NCBI RefSeq assembly: GCF_046237605.1
Contig: NZ_CP143542.1
Location: forward strand, 2,852,001-2,916,000
DNA length: 64,000 nt
Direction: 5' to 3'
Source of the DNA: Paraperibacillus marinus
GTDB taxonomy: Bacteria; Bacillota; Bacilli; Bacillales; DSM-1321
Shown here: positions 59,410-64,000 of the stretch, in pieces
Layout of the letters: each line of letters begins with the position of its first letter
Numbering within the stretch: the first letter of the stretch is position 1
Program-made: the position numbers and the translations under genes
Notes under the pieces: generated by a model
What the model was told of the DNA's origin: nothing
Databases searched by the model: none
What the model saw: the letters and a program-made list of their open reading frames with translations, nothing else

Positions 59410-59501
59410 GTGTTTTCCTCCAGCATTTAAACTGTCTTCATTATGAAGGATAATGACGTTTTTTTCATCTTTTTAATCTATGCGGGGAATTTTCCCGCTA
59501 A

Positions 59502-59529
59502 AAGAAAATAACCTGCAGAAGCAGGTTAT
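59502..59529 (-). terminator. Rho-independent terminator of rpoZ
   Basis: A perfect 9-bp stem ATAACCTGC/GCAGGTTAT with a 4-nt loop, overlapping the rpoZ stop codon, followed on the minus strand by TTTCTTTTAG. It separates the yloC-rpoZ unit from coaBC. Confidence 0.75.
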
Positions 59530-59744
59530 CAAAGGTTGGAATCCTTGTGCTCGTTTTTGTAGCTTAAAATGCCTGCATGGATTTCTTCCAGCGCTTTTCC
59601 GACATTTTTATGCGAAACCGGCTTCGGCAGCTGTGTGGTTTCGTTGCTTTCCTGAAGCTGTCTTGCCCGCTTCGCTGCTACAGATACCAATGAATATTTG
59701 GAATCAATTTTATTTAATAATGAATCGATTGAAGGATATAGCAT
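59529..59744 (-). CDS. rpoZ: DNA-directed RNA polymerase omega subunit
   Basis: Small subunit that helps assemble RNA polymerase. 71 aa from ATG 59744 (MLYPSIDSLLNKIDSKYSLV), spaced 9 nt from GGAGAG; an ATG at 59750 overlaps the gmk stop and is only 3 nt from the site. Conserved VSVAAKRARQLQE and KNVGKALEEIHAGIL. Follows gmk as in other Bacilli. Confidence 0.96.
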   Translation of the reverse strand: MLYPSIDSLLNKIDSKYSLVSVAAKRARQLQESNETTQLPKPVSHKNVGKALEEIHAGILSYKNEHKDSNL

Positions 59745-59746
59745 GT

Positions 59747-60361
59747 TCATTCACTCTCCAGCATAGTTTTGTATCTGCGTGAAACCCGCTCTCTGCGGCA
59801 GTGTTCAGCAACCACGATTGCATTGATCCGTTCGCAGGCATTCTCTACTTTATCATTTTCCACTACATAATCATATAAGTCCATCATTTCAATCTCAGCC
59901 TTGGCGGCATTCATCCTTCTGGAAATCAATTCCTCAGATTCAGTCCCTCTTGTGGTGATCCTGTTCTGAAGCTCGGTAAGGCTTGGAGGCGCAAGGAAAA
60001 TGAAGAGACCGTCAGGAAACTTTTCACGCACCTGTCTTGCACCCTGCACTTCGATTTCAAGGAAAACATCCTTGCCGTCCTCCAGGGTCTGCCTGACATA
60101 ATCCACTGGTGTCCCATAATAATTGCCGACAAATTCAGCATATTCCAGGAGCTTCCCCTGCTCAATCAATTCCTCGAATTCGTCCCTTGATTTAAAGAAG
60201 TAATCGACTCCGTCTATTTCGCCTTCGCGCGGCTTTCTCGTTGTCATGGATATGGAATATTCAAAAGCAGTATCCGGCCTGCAGAAGATTTCCTTCCTTA
60301 CAGTCCCCTTGCCTACTCCCGATGGTCCCGATAAAACAATTAGCAAACCCTTTTCTTTCAA
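59747..60361 (-). CDS. gmk: Guanylate kinase
   Basis: Phosphorylates GMP to GDP with ATP. 204 aa from a TTG start at 60361 (TTG AAA GAA AAG). P-loop SGPSGVGKGTVRKEI, GMP-binding STTRKPREGEIDGVDYFF-type block and DVFLEIEVQGARQV are intact. 9 bp after remA. Confidence 0.97.
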   Translation of the reverse strand: MKEKGLLIVLSGPSGVGKGTVRKEIFCRPDTAFEYSISMTTRKPREGEIDGVDYFFKSRDEFEELIEQGKLLEYAEFVGNYYGTPVDYVRQTLEDGKDVFLEIEVQGARQVREKFPDGLFIFLAPPSLTELQNRITTRGTESEELISRRMNAAKAEIEMMDLYDYVVENDKVENACERINAIVVAEHCRRERVSRRYKTMLESE

Positions 60362-60370
60362 TTTAAGTAC

Positions 60371-60634
60371 CTACCCTTCATCTACATTATCATCTCGGTC
60401 GTGCAACCTGGCTGCAACGGTTTCCGGCTGGACAGCTGACAGGATTACATGATCAGAATCGGTTATGATCACGGCTCTTGTCCTCCTGCCATACGTTGCA
60501 TCTATTAAAGAACCCTTGTCACGCGATTCCTGGATTATCCGTTTGATCGGAGCAGATTCAGGGCTGACGATTGAAACAATCTTATTCGCGGAAACAATAT
60601 TTCCAAACCCAATGTTTATCAGCTTGATAGACAC
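60371..60634 (-). CDS. remA: Extracellular matrix regulatory protein RemA
   Basis: DNA-binding protein that in B. subtilis activates biofilm matrix genes and osmoprotection genes; forms a ring-like oligomer. 87 aa from a GTG start at 60634. Nearly the family consensus: INIGFGNIVSANKIVSIVSP, APIKRIIQESRDKG, DATYGRRTRAVIITDSDH. Conserved position between yloC and gmk. Confidence 0.95.
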   Translation of the reverse strand: MSIKLINIGFGNIVSANKIVSIVSPESAPIKRIIQESRDKGSLIDATYGRRTRAVIITDSDHVILSAVQPETVAARLHDRDDNVDEG

Positions 60635-60683
60635 CAGCGCTCCCCCATTCTATTTTGACCGTTCATCTATCTATATAAACTTA

Positions 60684-61559
60684 CTATTCGATATTTTGAA
60701 CTTGTTCCTTAATTTTTTCAAGAAGGCTTTTTATCTCGACAATAACAGCGGCCGCCTGGGAATTGTTAGCCTTCGATCCTATTGTATTGGCCTCCCGGTT
60801 CATTTCCTGGACAAGGAAATCGAGCTTTCTCCCTATCGGCTCTGATTGGGATAAAGTGTTCTCAAACTGTGCGGCATGGCTTTTCAGGCGGATGAGCTCT
60901 TCATTGATATCAGCCTTTTCTGCGAAAATAGCGGTCTCTGTGATCAAGCGGGATTCATCCACCAGACCGCCGGTATATTCAGCTATTCTATCATAAAGGC
61001 GTTTCCGATAGTTCTCATGCACAGCAGGAGCCATTAATTCAACCTTTCCAACGGCAGCGGTAATCTGGTGAAGATTCCCGAGCATATCCCGGCCAAGTTC
61101 AGCACCTTCGAGCTGCCTCATCTGAAGCAGGCTTGAAGCCGCCTCCCTGACGGCGGAAAGAACCTTTTTCTGCAATTCTTCACCAGATTCCACCTCCTCG
61201 ACGACCCTGAAGATATGATCCAGCTTCAGCAGGTCACCGGGAGCGGCCTCTGTACCGAGGTTATACTTTTCCTTCACCTGGCTCATCGCCTGGACAAATT
61301 CATCGAGAAGCTTCCAGTCCACCTCAAGGCGCCGCTCCGCTGAATGGCCTCCTTCTATGGTAATGTACACTTCTATTCTCCCGCGTTTTATGTATTCGCT
61401 TATCTGCTTCTTGATCTTGTCTTCAAGAAAAAGGAACTGCCGCGGCATCCTGATCTGGAATTCAGCAAAACGGTGGTTGACCGTCTTTATTTCGGCAAGG
61501 ATCGAGATACCTTCCCCGCCGCCAGTCCCTCTGCCGTAACCAGTCATGCTTATGACCAA
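60684..61559 (-). CDS. yloC: YicC family endoribonuclease-like protein YloC
   Basis: 291 aa from a TTG start at 61559 (TTG GTC ATA AGC ATG ACT) 6 nt after GGGGTGA; the ATG at 61547 is too far. N-terminal MTGYGRGTGGGEG, LAEIKTVNHRFAEFQIRMPR, and the C-terminal DUF1732 part NEELIRLKSHAAQFENTLSQ, GRKLDFLVQEMNREANTIGSK. E. coli YicC has been reported as an endoribonuclease; activity here is inferred by family. Confidence 0.92.
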   Translation of the reverse strand: MVISMTGYGRGTGGGEGISILAEIKTVNHRFAEFQIRMPRQFLFLEDKIKKQISEYIKRGRIEVYITIEGGHSAERRLEVDWKLLDEFVQAMSQVKEKYNLGTEAAPGDLLKLDHIFRVVEEVESGEELQKKVLSAVREAASSLLQMRQLEGAELGRDMLGNLHQITAAVGKVELMAPAVHENYRKRLYDRIAEYTGGLVDESRLITETAIFAEKADINEELIRLKSHAAQFENTLSQSEPIGRKLDFLVQEMNREANTIGSKANNSQAAAVIVEIKSLLEKIKEQVQNIE

Positions 61560-61639
61560 ATGAAATCACCCCGCTGCCTGCTGAATTTGTTATCTATGTT
61601 TTAACATCTAAAAAGTAAAATTATGTATCCCATAATAAA

Positions 61640-61669
61640 TAAAAAGGTAATAGAGCCGTCTCTACTACC
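61640..61669 (-). terminator. Rho-independent terminator of the Ca2+ ATPase gene
   Basis: A 10-bp stem GGTAGTAGAG/CTCTATTACC (one G-U pair) with a 4-nt loop, followed on the minus strand by TTTTTATT. About 18 bp after the ATPase stop. The yloC promoter should lie between here and 61560, but I could not identify it. Confidence 0.85.
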
Positions 61670-61687
61670 CAAGAATTATATCATACA

Positions 61688-64000
61688 TCATTTTGTTTTT
61701 CTTGCTAAAAATGTACCCGCTAGTAAAAAAGTTGGAATTGCAGCCATCCCGACAATCAACAGCCACTCATTCATCCTGATTGGCACGGTATGGAAAATCG
61801 GCTGCAGCGGCTTATAGTAAATCACGACAAGCATGAGGAGCAGTGAGGAAATCACCGAAGCAACCAGATACCAGTTGCCGAACGGATTCCTGGCGAAGAT
61901 TGATTTTTCGCTCCTGCAGTCAAACACATGAATCAGCTGGGCGAGCACAAGGGTAGCAAAAGCGACCGTCTGCGCATACACCAGATTTCCGGGGTCAGCC
62001 TTGTACACCACCATAAAGGCCGCAAGTGTGACAGATCCTATTAAAAACCCCCTGGATACGATCTTCCAGCCAAGTCCCCTTGAAAATACCCCTTCACTCG
62101 GGAGTCTTGGTTTTCTCTGCATAACATTTTCTTCCGGCTGATCAAGTCCCAGAGCCATTGCAGGCAGTCCATCCGTAACCAGGTTCACCCATAGGATCTG
62201 CACCGGAATCAGCGGCAGTGGAAGGCCAAGGAGCATGGCGAAGAACATGACAAGAATCTCCCCTACATTCGAAGCCAGCAGATAGCGGATGAATTTCCTG
62301 ATGTTTTCATAAATATTACGCCCTTCCTTAATAGCAGACTTTATGGTGGCAAAATTATCATCAAGGAGCACAAGCGCCGAAGCTTCTTTTGCCACGTCTG
62401 TCCCGGTAATTCCCATCGCTATCCCGATATCCGCAGATTTGATAGCCGGTGCATCATTCACACCATCTCCTGTCATGGCGACCACATGCCCCTTTTTCTG
62501 GAGCGCCTTGACGATTTTCAGCTTATGTTCAGGAGAAACCCTGGCATAAACCGATACCTTATCCACCACAGCCTCCAGCTCTTCCACGTCCATGGCTGAC
62601 AATGCATTTCCATCAAGGACCAGGTCGCCGGCTGAGCGTATGCCAAGCTGCGATGCGATGGCCTTTGCGGTCATCACATGATCACCCGTAATCATGACGG
62701 TCTTGATTCCCGCTTCCCTGCACTCCCTGACTGCTTCCTTCACTTCTGGACGCGGCGGGTCCATCATCCCCTGAAGGCCGATCATGACCAGGTCCTTTTC
62801 CGCCTCAGACTCATCCAAAATGACCGAATTGGTAGAAAGCTGTCTGAAGCCGATCGCAATGGTTCTAAGCGCCTGTCCCGCGAGTCCTTCAACCGCTTCC
62901 TTGACTTTCCCGCTGAACTCTCCTGTGAGGCGGTGCTGCTTCTCTGACCAGAGAATGGATTCGCATTTACTGATGAGAACATCCGGGGCACCCTTTGCCA
63001 CAACAAAGGTCCTTCCGTTTTCATCCTTTACAATCATGCTCATCATCTTTCTTGAAGAATCAAAAGGAAATTCCTTCACGATAGTAAACTGTGCTTTCAG
63101 CTTTTCACGGGTATAGCCTGCTTTCATAGCTGCCACAAGCAGCGCCCCTTCAGTCGGGTCCCCGTCCAGGATATAACCCGCATCCCCCTGTTTGATTTCC
63201 GCGTGGTTGCAGATCATCCCAAACGACAGCAGCTGCTGGATTGATTTTTCCTTGGATACGTCCTCCTCCCGGTCCCCGCACAGAAACTTTCCCTTCGGCT
63301 CATAGCCTGTTCCCGTTACAGTCCAGGTCCTGCCGCCCGTCCAAAGATGGGTAACTGTCATTTTATTCTGGGTCATGGTCCCTGTCTTATCCGAGCAAAT
63401 GACTGATGCACAGCCTAAGGTTTCAACGGCAGGCAGTTTCCTGACGATTGCCCGCTGCTTGATCATCCGCTGAACCCCAAGCGACAGGGCTACGGTGACA
63501 ATAGCCGGGAGGCCTTCAGGAATGGCAGCCACCGCGAGGGACACACCTGCCAGAAACATGGTGTACATTTCCTGTCCCTGGATAACACCAATCACCACCA
63601 CAAGCAGTGTCAGCAGCAGGGCAGAGGTAATTAAAATCCGGCCAAGCTGCTCAAGCCTCCGCTGAAGCGGGGTTTCCATCGTTTCGGCCGATTGCAGCAG
63701 GTCTGCGATTTTCCCCATCGCTGTATCCATCCCGATCGCGATGATGGCTCCAGTCCCGCTCCCCCTTGTCACCATCGTCCCCATGAAGGCAAAATTCTCC
63801 TGATCGCCTATCTGGTCAGAAGCCTGGTGGATAGGGTCACATCTTTTGGCCGCAGGAACGGATTCCCCCGTCAGGGCCGACTCCTCGATTTCCAGGCCGG
63901 CAGCCTCCAGAATACGGAGATCGGCACCAATGCGGTCACCGCTTGAAAACTTGATGATATCCCCGACAACCAGCTCCCTGGAAGGAACCTTCCGCCACTC
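61688..64000 (-). CDS. yloB: P-type Ca2+-transporting ATPase YloB (partial, N-terminus outside window)
   Basis: SERCA-like (type IIA) calcium pump. 770 codons are visible; the frame is open to the window edge, so the first roughly 120 residues lie outside. Domains in order: actuator with LTGESVPA, membrane helices with the ion-binding VAAIPEGLPAIV, phosphorylation motif CSDKTGTMTQNK, nucleotide domain with KGAPDVL, hinge MITGDHVMTAKA, and MTGDGVNDAPAIKSADIGIAMG, then the last six membrane segments (NVGEILVMFFAMLLG, QILWVNLVTDGLPAMALGLD). In B. subtilis YloB is a spore-associated calcium ATPase (recalled). Next gene yloC is conserved. Confidence 0.95.
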   Translation of the reverse strand, partial: EWRKVPSRELVVGDIIKFSSGDRIGADLRILEAAGLEIEESALTGESVPAAKRCDPIHQASDQIGDQENFAFMGTMVTRGSGTGAIIAIGMDTAMGKIADLLQSAETMETPLQRRLEQLGRILITSALLLTLLVVVIGVIQGQEMYTMFLAGVSLAVAAIPEGLPAIVTVALSLGVQRMIKQRAIVRKLPAVETLGCASVICSDKTGTMTQNKMTVTHLWTGGRTWTVTGTGYEPKGKFLCGDREEDVSKEKSIQQLLSFGMICNHAEIKQGDAGYILDGDPTEGALLVAAMKAGYTREKLKAQFTIVKEFPFDSSRKMMSMIVKDENGRTFVVAKGAPDVLISKCESILWSEKQHRLTGEFSGKVKEAVEGLAGQALRTIAIGFRQLSTNSVILDESEAEKDLVMIGLQGMMDPPRPEVKEAVRECREAGIKTVMITGDHVMTAKAIASQLGIRSAGDLVLDGNALSAMDVEELEAVVDKVSVYARVSPEHKLKIVKALQKKGHVVAMTGDGVNDAPAIKSADIGIAMGITGTDVAKEASALVLLDDNFATIKSAIKEGRNIYENIRKFIRYLLASNVGEILVMFFAMLLGLPLPLIPVQILWVNLVTDGLPAMALGLDQPEENVMQRKPRLPSEGVFSRGLGWKIVSRGFLIGSVTLAAFMVVYKADPGNLVYAQTVAFATLVLAQLIHVFDCRSEKSIFARNPFGNWYLVASVISSLLLMLVVIYYKPLQPIFHTVPIRMNEWLLIVGMAAIPTFLLAGTFLARKTK

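Noticed and set aside
61560..61687. Missing part of the yloC or ATPase genes
   Set aside because: Both genes are complete at this junction; the gap holds only the ATPase terminator.
1..64000. tRNA, rRNA, prophage, toxin-antitoxin or defence genes
   Set aside because: Looked for on both strands by eye; no cloverleaf, ribosomal RNA or recognisable defence or phage proteins were found.

Overview
The window is a stretch of chromosome from a member of the Bacillaceae (Firmicutes). Evidence: purine-rich GGAGG-type ribosome binding sites before nearly every gene, frequent TTG and GTG starts, the sporulation gene spoVM, Firmicute-type CodY and FapR regulators, PrkC/PrpC, and a gene order that, read from right to left, follows the Bacillus subtilis block yloB-yloC-remA-gmk ... 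codY-flgB-flgC-fliE almost gene for gene (order recalled from knowledge of that genome, not searched). Nearly all genes are on the minus strand; only galM, rpmB and an insertion-sequence transposase are on plus. No rRNA, tRNA or CRISPR array was seen.

Layout in the direction of transcription, high to low coordinates. 64000-59500: start of a P-type Ca2+ ATPase (cut by the window edge, then a strong terminator), then yloC, remA, gmk, rpoZ. 59409-46675: coaBC, priA, def, fmt, rsmB, rlmN, prpC, prkC, rsgA, rpe, thiN, spoVM: a tightly packed block for CoA synthesis, replication restart, formyl-methionine handling, rRNA modification, Ser/Thr phosphorylation and ribosome assembly. 46426-44447: a periodic 21-bp repeat array, a recently inserted IS256-family element with a perfect 8-bp target duplication, and rpmB. 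44188-38374: yloU, fakA, sdaAB, sdaAA, recG. 38336-37299: galM on the plus strand. 36746-25038: fapR, plsX, fabD, fabG, acpP (fatty acid synthesis, with a FapR operator), rnc, smc, ftsY, an 893-bp gap with a second 21-bp repeat array, ylxM, ffh (SRP targeting). 24943-19559: rpsP, khpA, ylqD, rimM, trmD, rplS, lepB, rbgA, rnhB (ribosome and tRNA maturation). 19530-17432: ylqG and ylqH, flagellar FliK/FlhB-like orphans. 17405-12738: a MurNAc recycling cluster murR, murQ, murP, mupG. 12585-1: sucC, sucD, dprA, topA, trmFO, xerC, hslV, hslU, codY, then the head of the flagellar fla/che operon (flgB, flgC, fliE).

Most of this is conserved housekeeping. The accessory content is: (1) the MurNAc-6P/MupG cluster placed between ylqH and sucC, with candidate CcpA (cre) sites at murQ and mupG; (2) a GC-rich, self-complementary 128-bp intergenic element between murP and mupG; (3) galM between recG and fapR; (4) the IS256-family insertion between rpmB and spoVM; (5) two separate arrays, one beside the IS and one between ftsY and ylxM, built on the same 13-nt core (TTTACTnnCCGAA-like) with strict 21-bp spacing. 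Item 5 is the least explained structure in the window. I found no defence system, prophage or obviously new multigene pathway.
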